A DNA stretch of 49,332 nt, from positions 1 to 49,332 of the IMG/VR virus record IMGVR_UViG_3300042883_000878; one strand, written 5' to 3'. The position numbers were made by a program, and so were the translations under genes. Source of the DNA: a virus. This document shows positions 6,622 to 15,477 of this stretch, piece after piece. The notes beneath the pieces were generated by a model that worked only from the letters and a program-made list of their open reading frames with translations, ran no database searches and had not been told where the DNA came from. How positions within the stretch are numbered: the first letter of the stretch is position 1; every line of letters starts with the position of its first letter.

Positions 6622-8007
6622 TCACATCAGGTTTGCAACTTTAACTCTTCTGTAGTAGTTATTTGCATTGGTGGTAAGAGCACCTGCGCCAGCGTCAAGA
6701 CCCTGAGCGAATGGGTTAGCAACCATTCCGTAACGGGTCTTAAATCCAATCTTAGGTTGGAAGGTGTTCTCTCCAACTGCACGAACCATCTGAAGAGGAA
6801 CGTATGGGCAGTAGAAAATACCTGCGTCATAAGGAGAAGAACCCTTATATCCAACAACGTAGAACTGGTTAGCTTGTACGTTTGCAGAATATGGATCGAT
6901 ATAAACGCGATACTTACCTTGGAGAACACCAGCGAAGGTGTTGCCAGTGTCATCAACGTTCAGGTTAGCGTTGAGTGCAGGGGTGTAATCGAGAACGCCA
7001 GCCATTGCAAGTGCTGAAGCAACGTCAGCAGAGCAAAGGATGGTGTTACCCTTCCCTCTACGAGTTTGCTGTGCAATTGCGTTTGCATCGCGCTCGATTT
7101 GGAAGATAAGACCCTTGAACTTCTCAACAGACCAACGACCGTTGGAGTCAACGTCGAGGTCGAAAGTACCAGCAGTAGCGGTATTTACTTGAGCACCAGG
7201 TTTAGCAACCTTATAGATTGTTCTGATGACTTCGCGGTTAATTTCAGCAAGAATCTCAGTTGAGAGAATGTTTGCTAATTCCGCTTCAGCATTCAGACCG
7301 TGGATTGCCTTGAGGTCTTGAGCGAGTTCAAGTGAGTACTCGGCTTTCAGAGCTCTTGACTTAGCGGTTACAGTGACTTTCTCGATCGAGAATGCCATCT
7401 GGTTGAACTGCTCAGATTCGCCAAGCGATTCTGCGTCGTCAGTTCTCATACCCTGACCAACGTTATAAGCTTGTTGGTTAGCGTTGGTTGAGTCTAGGAT
7501 TGATGGGTTAGATCCTGCCTGAGCAGTAGTACCCATACCAACAGCACCATTGGTCCAACCATTGGTATTGTTGAATGCACTATCTTGACCAGAGAATGCT
7601 GAATCTACTTCGTTATAGAAGGTTTCAGTGCCACTCTGAGTCTTATAACGTGAACGCATCGCGAAGATGAGTCCGGTAGGACCATTCATTGGTTGAACGC
7701 CACACAGATCATAAGCGATCAGGTTAGGCATTGAGCGTCTGATCAGTGAGATCAGAACGGGGTCGAAACCTTGGAGAGCACCAGTTCCTGAACCACTTAA
7801 ACCAGTACCTGTTCCAGTCGATGTGCTGGTAAAGTTGGTTGGTGCCTCATAAAGGAACTCACGCTCTTCGCGGATTGTTCTCTCTTGGTTTTCGAGCAGG
7901 ATTGCGGTTACAGCTCTACGATGTGAATCTTTGATAGGATCAAGACCTTCGTAGTCTAACAGTGGGGACCACTTCTCCTGCAATTGCTCCGTATTGAACA
8001 TTTGCAT
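6622..8007 (-). CDS. 23: gp23 major capsid protein precursor
   Basis: Major head subunit. It has 461 residues against 521 in T4, within the cyanophage range. Recognised regions include WSPLLDYEGLDPI near the N-terminus, PNLIAYDLCGVQPMNGPTG, SRALKAEYSLELAQDLKAIH and YRVYIDPYSAN, all close to T4 gp23. FLYE at 51-54 followed by Ala55 matches the T4 maturation site FLTE/AE, so gp21 should remove the first 54 residues. I chose the first ATG at 8007 because AGAGGT lies 8 bases upstream; a second ATG is two codons later. It is followed by a strong terminator. No intron or homing endonuclease interrupts it. Confidence 0.98.
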   Translation of the reverse strand: MQMFNTEQLQEKWSPLLDYEGLDPIKDSHRRAVTAILLENQERTIREEREFLYEAPTNFTSTSTGTGTGLSGSGTGALQGFDPVLISLIRRSMPNLIAYDLCGVQPMNGPTGLIFAMRSRYKTQSGTETFYNEVDSAFSGQDSAFNNTNGWTNGAVGMGTTAQAGSNPSILDSTNANQQAYNVGQGMRTDDAESLGESEQFNQMAFSIEKVTVTAKSRALKAEYSLELAQDLKAIHGLNAEAELANILSTEILAEINREVIRTIYKVAKPGAQVNTATAGTFDLDVDSNGRWSVEKFKGLIFQIERDANAIAQQTRRGKGNTILCSADVASALAMAGVLDYTPALNANLNVDDTGNTFAGVLQGKYRVYIDPYSANVQANQFYVVGYKGSSPYDAGIFYCPYVPLQMVRAVGENTFQPKIGFKTRYGMVANPFAQGLDAGAGALTTNANNYYRRVKVANLM

Positions 8008-8055
8008 TTGTTTTTACCTCTAAAAGTTTTAGTTTGATTGATTATGATTTAAAAA

Positions 8056-9219
8056 TCACTTTTTAGAAACTCTTTGCAGAGTCTGAAGATATGCACTCAT
8101 AGTGCCACTAACTGATTGAATATTCATATCAGTCTCTTCAGATAGGTTTTCACTAGCGTTTCTTTGAGTACCAGCAGTTCTGGTTGGGAAATAAGACTCC
8201 CTCAGGGTTACCAGTTTCTCACGATAGTTTGCTTCACTATCAAACTCAACATTTTCGGCAAGAGAAGCGAGTTTGTCCTTCTGAGAAAGTGCAAGACCCT
8301 CAGCGACATCTGCAAAAATTACATCAGCAACCGACTCTGCCAATCTTCTATTTAGAGCAACGTTTCTTTCGATTTGCTCGTTGAGTTTTTCTTCCATTTC
8401 ATCAAGTTTATCTACCATACTCTCGATTACATCATATCTATCTTCAGGGATTGATACATAATGATCTTCAAAAAGACCTCTCATTCCTTGAAGGAACGAT
8501 TCAGTCATTTCGGTCTTAAGACCGTGCTCAACTGAGAGTGCATTTTCAGCAATCCACTCGTCAGCAACATACTCAAGATAAGCATCAACACGGTCGGTAA
8601 GACCTTCTTTGATTGCTTCAATTTCTTCTACAAGTGCAACTTCATATGATGCTTGTAGATCTTCCTTAATTTCAGCAACTTTCGATCTGATTGCTGCTTC
8701 AAAGATGGTGCGTGCTTTTTCTTGGAATTCCTCAGAAAGTTCTTCACCTTCAAGAAGAGCATTGACATCTTCTTCGATGTCGAATTCTTCTTTCATTTCA
8801 TCTTCTTCGTCCTCTTCTTCCTCTTCTTCCTCTTCGTCTTCTTTCTTTTTACCTTTCTTAGGAGTCTTAGGAGTTTCTTCTTCGTCTTCGTCAGCAGCTT
8901 CGGAAACTACTTCATCCTCATCGGTTTCTTCGAGAATTTCATCCTCGTCTTCAGTTTCCTCTTTTACACTTTGCATGGGCATAGCGGCTGCAGCTCTAGC
9001 ATTCACCACATCTTTGACCTGAGCAAGGGTTGCTCCTGGAGTCTTGATAGTTGCCGACTCATCATCGGGCCTATAGTTTTCTGGAGTAGGACCTCCGAGA
9101 TCTTCCCAACCACCAGTTTGACCAGGAGTTGCCCCAGTCAGTTTGTGCATTGGCTCGGCAGGTGCAGCCCCTTTGGTTACTACGTTTTCCATTTCTTGTA
9201 AATTGCTACCAACGGACAT
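8056..9219 (-). CDS. 22: gp22 prohead core scaffold protein
   Basis: Main scaffold of the prohead core, degraded by gp21 during maturation. It has 387 residues and lies between gp21 and gp23 as in T4. Residues 87-150 form an extreme Glu/Asp tract interrupted by a basic KTPKKGKKK segment. The rest is largely predicted helix and coiled coil (for example residues 160-300, with DKLDEMEEKLNEQIERN). Several L/I-x-E sites suit gp21 digestion. The acidic block recalls the separate acidic core proteins of T4. A TATAAATA late promoter precedes it. No good Shine-Dalgarno sequence is visible before the ATG at 9219. Confidence 0.88.
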   Translation of the reverse strand: MSVGSNLQEMENVVTKGAAPAEPMHKLTGATPGQTGGWEDLGGPTPENYRPDDESATIKTPGATLAQVKDVVNARAAAAMPMQSVKEETEDEDEILEETDEDEVVSEAADEDEEETPKTPKKGKKKEDEEEEEEEEDEEDEMKEEFDIEEDVNALLEGEELSEEFQEKARTIFEAAIRSKVAEIKEDLQASYEVALVEEIEAIKEGLTDRVDAYLEYVADEWIAENALSVEHGLKTEMTESFLQGMRGLFEDHYVSIPEDRYDVIESMVDKLDEMEEKLNEQIERNVALNRRLAESVADVIFADVAEGLALSQKDKLASLAENVEFDSEANYREKLVTLRESYFPTRTAGTQRNASENLSEETDMNIQSVSGTMSAYLQTLQRVSKK

Positions 9220-9250
9220 TTGTTTTAGATTCTTGTATTTAATCTATATT

Positions 9251-9258
9251 TATTTATA
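9251..9258 (-). promoter_or_regulatory. T4-type late promoter core for genes 22 and 23
   Basis: The minus strand reads TATAAATA, part of TATAAATAAATATAG, 31 bases before the gp22 ATG. An overlapping AAATA repeat and a second TTAAATA-like core nearer the gene (about 9237-9243) could be extra starts. Confidence 0.8.
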
Positions 9259-9260
9259 AT

Positions 9261-9911
9261 TTATAGATTTGAAAGAAATTCGTTGAAGAGATCTAGTTTG
9301 TGCTCTTCAAGTTTTCTTTGATCTACAAGGGTATTAATTCTTCTTTGAGTCTTGAATGCAAGTTGTTCACGAAGAATTCCTCCATCCCAAACCCACTCCT
9401 TACCTTCCATAATTCCCTGAACAAAAGCATCAGGGGCAGAAGGATCGGCAACAATGTCAGCAGCAGTTGCTAACATAAAATCTTCACCAACAATTTTGTG
9501 ACCTTCATTGGTCATCTTGAGTGAACCAACACCACGAGAAGAAACACCAAGGCAAACACCAGATTCTAGAAGATTTTTTGCGATCTTACCCATAGGGGTT
9601 TCAAGAAGTTGTGCTTTACCTCTAAAATTTGTTCCTTCTGCAGTTAAAGAAACAATCTTATGAGAAACACGATCAAGGTTTACGGTTGGACCATCTGGGT
9701 GTCCAAGTTCTCCAAGGGCACGACCTTTATTGACGAATGATTCAGTGTATCTCTTTACTTCACGGGAAAGAGTTTCCATTGGATACATTCTTCCGTTACG
9801 GTTGCAAATATCACCTTGAAGGAAAATACCTTCAATAAACATGGTTTGTTTACCATTTACCTTTTCGGTAATGAATTGTACTTGTGAGACTTCTTCTGTG
9901 ATGAGTTTCAT
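9261..9911 (-). CDS. 21: gp21 prohead core protease
   Basis: Serine protease of the T4 gp21 (U9/S80) type that digests the core and trims gp23 and internal proteins. It has 216 residues against 212 in T4. Catalytic-type motifs: GELGHPDGPT with His71 and GVSSRGVG with Ser124 or Ser125. The conserved NRNGRMYP segment is at about 37-44. The N-terminus contains two LITE/FITE sites (residues 3-6 and 13-16) that look like self-cleavage sites matching its own consensus. Located between the prohead core genes and the scaffold, as in T4. Confidence 0.95.
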   Translation of the reverse strand: MKLITEEVSQVQFITEKVNGKQTMFIEGIFLQGDICNRNGRMYPMETLSREVKRYTESFVNKGRALGELGHPDGPTVNLDRVSHKIVSLTAEGTNFRGKAQLLETPMGKIAKNLLESGVCLGVSSRGVGSLKMTNEGHKIVGEDFMLATAADIVADPSAPDAFVQGIMEGKEWVWDGGILREQLAFKTQRRINTLVDQRKLEEHKLDLFNEFLSNL

Positions 9912-9912
9912 T

Positions 9913-10440
9913 TTATTCGGAAACTAATTGGACTACTTCTGTGATACTAACGTTTGTTGTATTATCAAGAGCAAGGGCTGAAACCCTTACACTTCTAGAA
10001 AGAGTTGCGCCAGCCGCAGTAATTACTCCTACAATTGCTGATGTATTTGCTGCAATGGTAACTGTGGAATCAGTTGCTGCAGTTATCAATCTATGAACTG
10101 TATTAATTCCTGCAGGTTGAGCATTTTCAATTGTTACATAATCTCCAACTAAAAATGGATTGCCTGCATTATTATCAAAAGTAACTGTTGTTGAAGCGCC
10201 TGTAGTAATTCCTACGATTTGCTGTTTAGCAAGTCTCTCTTTTAATACTTCATTGCCAAAGGGTGAAATTAAAAAGGAGTTAACTGTAGCCACAGGTTCT
10301 CCTCCAATTTCTACATACACTGCTGTCGATGCGCAAGCAACTCTAAGGTATCCACTTTTTAGTGCAATTGGAGCACTTGTTGCAGCTACCGAAACAGTGG
10401 GAGAAATTCTATTTACATTCTGTACTACTTTTACTGCCAT
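9913..10440 (-). CDS. Unknown virion-cluster protein, beta-rich
   Basis: A 175-residue protein I cannot assign to a T4 gene. It occupies the gene 68 slot between the core protein gp67 and the protease but has no similarity to the small basic gp68. The sequence is Thr/Val/Ala-rich, beta-type and without Cys apart from one near residue 36. An N-terminal block (SGYLRVACASTAVYVEIGGE) looks like a beta sandwich. A C-terminal segment (VGDYVTIENAQPAGINTVHR) resembles the recurrent Gly-x-x-Val module found in the giant tail proteins of this window. Coupled to gp67 by TAATG. A head decoration or core role is guessed from position only. Confidence 0.7.
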   Translation of the reverse strand: MAVKVVQNVNRISPTVSVAATSAPIALKSGYLRVACASTAVYVEIGGEPVATVNSFLISPFGNEVLKERLAKQQIVGITTGASTTVTFDNNAGNPFLVGDYVTIENAQPAGINTVHRLITAATDSTVTIAANTSAIVGVITAAGATLSRSVRVSALALDNTTNVSITEVVQLVSE

Positions 10441-10631
10441 TATTCTTGGTCCTCGGTATATTCTTCATCATCAAATTCATTTTCAATTTCATTATTAAAC
10501 ATTGCTGAAGCGACATAAGGGCGAGCATCATCTACTCTCTGTGCCGCTTTTGTATAGAGAAGTTCTTTAATCCTGCTGGAAATATCCGAAGGGGAACTGT
10601 CAGTCGCAATCAAATCGATAAGTTCTTCCAT
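10440..10631 (-). CDS. 67: gp67-like prohead core protein
   Basis: A 63-residue protein with a short N-terminal MEELIDLI helix, a middle DDARPYVASAMFNNE and a strongly acidic C-terminus (DDEEYTEDQE). T4 gp67 has the same plan: a short helix starting MEGLIEAI, a middle RNFLIEGEE-like segment and a long acidic tail. It sits directly after the portal gene as in T4. The acidic tail is much shorter than in T4; the long acidic tract in gp22 may compensate. A TATAAATA promoter overlaps the end of gene 20 just upstream. Confidence 0.75.
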   Translation of the reverse strand: MEELIDLIATDSSPSDISSRIKELLYTKAAQRVDDARPYVASAMFNNEIENEFDDEEYTEDQE

Positions 10632-10655
10632 AAAATTGTTTTATTATTATAAGAT

Positions 10656-10663
10656 TATTTATA
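10656..10663 (-). promoter_or_regulatory. T4-type late promoter core containing the gene 20 stop codon
   Basis: The minus strand reads TATAAATA and its TAA (10661-10659) is the stop codon of the portal gene. It lies 24 bases before the gp67 ATG and would drive the 67-(unknown)-21 genes. Confidence 0.8.
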
Positions 10664-12326
10664 TCTTCCCACCTTTGGGATCTTCAGGAACTTCGGGTGC
10701 TGCTGGTTCCATTGGAACTTCTCCCATCGCAGGTTGCTCTGCTCCTTCTGGAATTGGATTGCCCATTTCATCAACCGGAGCATTAGGATCTGGAAGAATA
10801 CCTTTTTGAATCTCATCTTCAATCTGCTCATCGATTTCGATAATTTCCGAATCAGTTTGACGAAGAACTTTTTTGCGAACATACTCAGTAGAGTAATACT
10901 TACCAACATAAGGTTCCATTTGAGTCATTAGAGTCAAACGATTGGTAATCAGTTCTGCCTCTTTGAGTTCTGCAAAATGATTATCATATAGGAAATCATA
11001 TTGAATATGATCGCTCATTTTATCCCAATCTTCTGGAGATACAATATTCTTGAGAAGAAGTTGAGTACGAAGTAAGTCATTGAACATATTTGCAAAACGC
11101 TTTCTTAGGCGTCCTACAAATTTGGAGAACTTGAGTTCATCTCTTAAGATTTCTGATGAACGACCAAGATTGAATCCATCTCCTCCACCAGCAATTCTGG
11201 TTTCGGGAACTGCAAGTGCTCTATAAAGTTTTTTCTGGAAATATTCAATATCAGAAAGTTCACCAAGATTCTGACCGCCAGGAAGAGTTGTGATTTCTGT
11301 ACCGCGACCACCTTCACGGCGAGGAAGCCAGAAATCTTCCATCATACTCATGAATTTGCGATCGTCACGAACCTCACCAGTGTTTGCATCATATACCAGT
11401 TTATTACGATAACGACTCATAACATCTTTGAGGTATTGTTCTGCTTTTACCTTAGGGAGATTGCCAACGTCAATATAGAAGATTCTTCTTTCTGGTGCTC
11501 TTGATAATCTATAAATTACCAGAGAATCCTCAATCATTCTCAATTGATTGAGTGCTTTGATTGCTTTATGGAGATATGATAGAACTGTCCCTTTGTTCCT
11601 ATCAATCAGTCCTGATGTACAATATGTGATAGAATCCTTAGCAATTTTTACACCACCTTTTGCTGATCCAGTGATTGTTCCTGATGGGTAATTTGGATTT
11701 GGGCTATAAATGAAATACTCTTCAATTTCTGAAAAATTAGTCTGCTCGTTACTAAAGTTCCCACTCATAATGGTTTTATTAGTCAGAAGAGAATTTCGGT
11801 CATTTGGATCCGCCTTCTTTTCTTGACGAACGTGCTTCATCTTCATTGGATCAATATACCTGAGTTCCTTAATTCCTTCCTCAGGTTTTTTTAAATCAAT
11901 AACTTTTAAATAAAAAACACGACCATCTACATACCAATTTCTAAAGATTTCATGGCACTTCTTATCGAAGTCCATAATTTCTTTAATATATTTAAATTCA
12001 TCTCTGATAATTTTCTTTAACTTATCACTAGCGTTTAAGTTTGATAATTCAATCTCTACTGGTGAATCATAAAGATCACTTACAATTGCTTCATTGACGA
12101 TATCTTCAATTGCAGAATCACATTCTGGATGCAAGGACATCTCTCGATATCTACGAATCAAATCGTACTCAGTTCTGTAGACACCTTCAATATCTACATA
12201 CTGACCATAAAACCCAGATTGAATATAATAATCAACCCCGTCCTCATTGTTAGGAGGTACGGGGGAAACTATAGATTTGGATTTTTTTTCATTATCCTCA
12301 ATCGAAAAACCAAAAAGTTTCGCCAT
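10659..12326 (-). CDS. 20: gp20 portal vertex protein
   Basis: Dodecameric portal, the DNA entry and neck attachment site. It has 555 residues against 524 in T4. Features: GFYGQYVDIEGVYRTEYDLI near residues 37-57, YREMSLHPECDSAIEDIVNE, the stem-region segment with ALNQLRMIEDSLVIYRLSRA and PERRIFYIDVGNLPK, and the GGRGTEITTLPGGQNLGEL loop, all typical of T4-type portals (this region is the classic g20 marker of cyanomyoviruses). The C-terminal Pro/Glu-rich tail is variable. Preceded by a CTAAATA core overlapping the gp19 stop. Confidence 0.98.
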   Translation of the reverse strand: MAKLFGFSIEDNEKKSKSIVSPVPPNNEDGVDYYIQSGFYGQYVDIEGVYRTEYDLIRRYREMSLHPECDSAIEDIVNEAIVSDLYDSPVEIELSNLNASDKLKKIIRDEFKYIKEIMDFDKKCHEIFRNWYVDGRVFYLKVIDLKKPEEGIKELRYIDPMKMKHVRQEKKADPNDRNSLLTNKTIMSGNFSNEQTNFSEIEEYFIYSPNPNYPSGTITGSAKGGVKIAKDSITYCTSGLIDRNKGTVLSYLHKAIKALNQLRMIEDSLVIYRLSRAPERRIFYIDVGNLPKVKAEQYLKDVMSRYRNKLVYDANTGEVRDDRKFMSMMEDFWLPRREGGRGTEITTLPGGQNLGELSDIEYFQKKLYRALAVPETRIAGGGDGFNLGRSSEILRDELKFSKFVGRLRKRFANMFNDLLRTQLLLKNIVSPEDWDKMSDHIQYDFLYDNHFAELKEAELITNRLTLMTQMEPYVGKYYSTEYVRKKVLRQTDSEIIEIDEQIEDEIQKGILPDPNAPVDEMGNPIPEGAEQPAMGEVPMEPAAPEVPEDPKGGKI

Positions 12327-12352
12327 TTTATAAATTTAAACTGTTATTTTAC

Positions 12353-12359
12353 TATTTAG
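12353..12359 (-). promoter_or_regulatory. T4-type late promoter core containing the gene 19 stop codon
   Basis: The minus strand reads CTAAATA and its TAA (12358-12356) is the stop codon of gp19. It lies 26 bases before the portal ATG at 12326. Confidence 0.7.
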
Positions 12360-12946
12360 TTAATATCTTCACCACCAGCTTTTTCTGATGTTCCCTTCAT
12401 AGCTTCCCACCAGAGAACTTGCATTTCTACACTAAACTCTTGAATTGAGTCAGTTCCGTAGTCGAGAGCAATATTGCTGATGCTTGTTGGGAAAATATCA
12501 TAGAAATGATATGCTCTTAGAGTAGAACCATCACGGTCTAATTGATAGACAAATGCATCTGCCTGATATGCTGCTGGATCAGTTTCACCAGTATTATCAG
12601 AAACTCTGTTAATTTTGTTCATCCAATTCTCAAATGCGGAACGGATTGCAAAATCAGTATCGTTTAGAACACCAATTGTCCAAGATTCGAATGTACGATC
12701 TCCAGCAAGTTTTAAAGTTCTTCCTCTGAATGAAACTTCCAGAGGAGCTACATTCGATGCTGGGAGTGCTGCAGACTTAACGAGCAATCTTGATTTATCA
12801 AGAGTATTAACGTCTGTAGGAGCTACGTCTGGGAAAGAAAGAACAACTTCAAATAGGTTGCTTCTGGTGCCGCCACCCGACAGTTTACTCTTGAAGTCGG
12901 TAATCTTCCTTAAAGGGGGTGGATTTAATTGTTGTCTAGTTGCCAT
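12356..12946 (-). CDS. 19: gp19 tail tube protein
   Basis: Subunit of the rigid inner tail tube. It has 196 residues against 163 in T4. Typical elements: RSNLFEVVLSFPD (first strand), LLVKSAALPASNVAPLEVSFRGRTLKLAGDRTFESWTIGVLND and a closing SVEMQVLWWEA. The N-terminus is about 25 residues longer than in T4. The gene follows the sheath gene, with a Shine-Dalgarno AGAGGT 11 bases before the ATG, and probably shares the gp18 transcript. Confidence 0.95.
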   Translation of the reverse strand: MATRQQLNPPPLRKITDFKSKLSGGGTRSNLFEVVLSFPDVAPTDVNTLDKSRLLVKSAALPASNVAPLEVSFRGRTLKLAGDRTFESWTIGVLNDTDFAIRSAFENWMNKINRVSDNTGETDPAAYQADAFVYQLDRDGSTLRAYHFYDIFPTSISNIALDYGTDSIQEFSVEMQVLWWEAMKGTSEKAGGEDIN

Positions 12947-12965
12947 AGTTGTTTAAACCTCTAAA

Positions 12966-15413
12966 TTAAAAGTTTCCGATTACTTCTTCAAAATCAACAC
13001 CAGTCTTGGTGGCAACGAAGGTAAGACCAATGAAGTTGATTGATCTTGCAGGTTTGATGTAAATGTCAGCAACAAATTCATTATTATCTATCACAGCAGC
13101 GGTGTTATTTGTTTCATCGCAAATAACAACATAATCATAAATACCCCTCTTTGCCTGGACATCGCGAAGGAAAGGTTCGATTGTATTTACAAAGTTAGTT
13201 CTTGTAAGTTCATCGTTGAATTCAAAGAGTTGATCTTTTGCTGCTTGAGAAATTGCATTCTCAAGATAAACAAACAGACGACGAACGTTGATTCTATCAA
13301 ATGCTGATGCCTTACCATATCCAGTCTTATCACCGAACAGAATGATTCCTGCACCAGGTGAGAATATAACTGGGTTAATTCTGTTTGAATAGAGACGGTC
13401 TCTTTGTGCCTTAGTCGGATTGTAGGCCAGTTTGACAGCATTGAGGATTGTACCTCTTGCAGTTCCTGCAGGTGAGTACCAGGGGAAGTTATTGATGTCG
13501 TTGCGAGCACAAAGACCTGCAATATCACCATTTAGAGGAACATATCTAAAAGTATTTGCAAATCTATCGTACATATACTTATAACTACTATCAAAGACTG
13601 TATAAGTTGATGATGTGATTGGGGCATAGAAACTGATTACATTATCAGTAATATCTGCTGCTGAATTGACTGTTACTGCAGTTTGTGATGAAGTATCCGT
13701 AAGAGCAGCACCTCTATATGGTGAGATGAATGCAAGTGCATCTTTTCTCAGTTCAGCAACAGAAATCAGTTTATTTGCAAGTGCTTGTGCAGTTTCCTTT
13801 GCATATCCAGCAGAACCCATTAATAGGAAATCTACCTGGAAGTTTTCTGTACTTTCGAACAGATCATAACCTGCTGAGAGTTTTGCGAGACTTGAAGTAA
13901 GTGCCCCAGGTGTTGTAATATCTGTTCCACCACCATAGTCCTTACCGCCACCTAATGCGTTGCTTGAAGATCCAGCAGCACCAAAAATTACCCCACCAGT
14001 TCCACCATCGGCAGTTTGATCCCATCCATAGTCCGCTTCTGGAGTAAATCCTGAACTGAATCCTGTAGTTACAATACCCGCAGGTGCTCCACCAGCAAAG
14101 ATATATTGTGAATTGGTTGCAATATACTTTCTCCAGTATGATGGACTTCCTACTGAGAATTCTGCATCAGTTGCTTTGGAAAGACTCAAATGCTTTTCTA
14201 AGATAGTTCCAGCATTTCCAGTTACATTTCCAAGAGAGTCAATAACTACAACGTGAACTTCATCAAATCTTGCATTTCTTGCAGCAGCAAATGCCGAAGT
14301 TCCAGGTCTTGGAGCAATATTATTCCAAGAAATTGTTGATAATGTTGTTAATCCAACTGTTTGTTGATCGAACCAATCTAACGTTGATGATACTGCAGTA
14401 CTGCCATATGGAGATGTTTGATTAGTAGAAACAAGTCCTACCGAACCTGCATTAAATGACCAAACTCCTGATGATTGATAATCAACGGTAGTTTCGGTTC
14501 CTGCAGAAGAAACATGTGTAAGAACCTTTACTGCAACTTGTTCAGAACCAACTTCAGTAATAATACCTTTTAAATAACCATCTAATGTTGCGGTTGTTCC
14601 TGCACCAGGATTAACTCTACCTACTACGGATTGAGTAACGCCATATCCAACTTGCAATGCTGCAGTTGTTGTCGTAGTAGAATAACTACCGAAAGATAAT
14701 TGGACATTATCAAGTGCAATTGTATTTGAAGTTGCTGGACTAATATAAACAGTTCCTACACCAATAGCAGTGACAGTTACACCAGATCCAATGATTCCCG
14801 TTAGTTCTTTTAATGTTTGTCCAACAGCAATAATATTCCCAGCAGCGTTAGTGGATATGCCAGTGATTATTGATGTTGTAATACCGAGATCACCATTTGA
14901 TGCGGTTGCTACTCCAACAAAAGTAGTATTGGTAACTGCGGAAGTGCTAACACCAACCAGGATTTGATCTGCTTTACCATCGATAATTGCTACTCTGAGT
15001 CCATTCGACCAAGAACCAGGATTCTTAGCAGCGACTACTACACCATCAATGGTGGTTTCGTCATAACCAAGTTGATTATAATGCTCCAAACTCTTAATTT
15101 TTACGGTAGAAGCAGTTCCCACAAATCCATTTCTTAAACCGTCATCATCTGCTCTTACAACTCTTGCAGAACCACCATAAGCAAGATAAGATGAAGTAAC
15201 TAACCAATGCTCATAATGCTTATCTGTTGCATATGATTTTCCAAAAGTTGTTAGTAAATCATTCTCATTTTCTACCAAAGTTGGGGAATCTACAGGTCCT
15301 TGTGCAAAAGGTGCAACAATAGCACCAACTTTATTTGATGAAGGTGTAGCTCTTCCAATTGTTAAATCAACTTCCCTTACTACAATTCCAGGAGATGCTA
15401 AATTTAGCGGCAT
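12966..15413 (-). CDS. 18: gp18 contractile tail sheath protein
   Basis: Contractile sheath subunit. It has 815 residues against 659 in T4. The N-terminus LASPGIVVREVDLTIG and the C-terminal SFDRINVRRLFVYLENAISQ-like core (read as AFDRINVRRLF), FEFNDELTRTNFVNTIEPFL and QAKRGIYDYVVICDE are diagnostic sheath motifs. The extra length is a Gly/Thr/Val-rich insertion at about residues 130-340, with recurring VGVSTS/GITTS-type peptides, presumably surface-exposed loops. A TATAAATA late promoter lies 36 bases upstream and the message likely continues into gp19. Confidence 0.97.
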   Translation of the reverse strand: MPLNLASPGIVVREVDLTIGRATPSSNKVGAIVAPFAQGPVDSPTLVENENDLLTTFGKSYATDKHYEHWLVTSSYLAYGGSARVVRADDDGLRNGFVGTASTVKIKSLEHYNQLGYDETTIDGVVVAAKNPGSWSNGLRVAIIDGKADQILVGVSTSAVTNTTFVGVATASNGDLGITTSIITGISTNAAGNIIAVGQTLKELTGIIGSGVTVTAIGVGTVYISPATSNTIALDNVQLSFGSYSTTTTTAALQVGYGVTQSVVGRVNPGAGTTATLDGYLKGIITEVGSEQVAVKVLTHVSSAGTETTVDYQSSGVWSFNAGSVGLVSTNQTSPYGSTAVSSTLDWFDQQTVGLTTLSTISWNNIAPRPGTSAFAAARNARFDEVHVVVIDSLGNVTGNAGTILEKHLSLSKATDAEFSVGSPSYWRKYIATNSQYIFAGGAPAGIVTTGFSSGFTPEADYGWDQTADGGTGGVIFGAAGSSSNALGGGKDYGGGTDITTPGALTSSLAKLSAGYDLFESTENFQVDFLLMGSAGYAKETAQALANKLISVAELRKDALAFISPYRGAALTDTSSQTAVTVNSAADITDNVISFYAPITSSTYTVFDSSYKYMYDRFANTFRYVPLNGDIAGLCARNDINNFPWYSPAGTARGTILNAVKLAYNPTKAQRDRLYSNRINPVIFSPGAGIILFGDKTGYGKASAFDRINVRRLFVYLENAISQAAKDQLFEFNDELTRTNFVNTIEPFLRDVQAKRGIYDYVVICDETNNTAAVIDNNEFVADIYIKPARSINFIGLTFVATKTGVDFEEVIGNF

Positions 15414-15448
15414 CTTTATTCTCCGTACTATCCAGAATTATCTAAAAG

Positions 15449-15456
15449 TATTTATA
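15449..15456 (-). promoter_or_regulatory. T4-type late promoter core for genes 18 and 19
   Basis: The minus strand reads TATAAATA, a full consensus match, 36 bases before the gp18 ATG in the 64-base gap after gene 17. Confidence 0.85.
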
Positions 15457-15477
15457 AATTCCTACGACTTCACAGAA

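Noticed and set aside
6592-7017. Plus-strand open frame opposite gp23
   Set aside because: Antisense to the major capsid gene. It runs through the terminator and has no family resemblance.
8040-8065. Possible terminator between gp22 and gp23 (TGATT-TTTA-AATCA)
   Set aside because: The stem is a 5-bp AT-rich hairpin without a useful U tract; too weak.
8609-9022. Plus-strand open frame with a long Ser run
   Set aside because: It is the antisense of the Glu/Asp-rich tract of gp22 (GAA/GAG codons read as TTC/CTC/TCT). No promoter or ribosome site.
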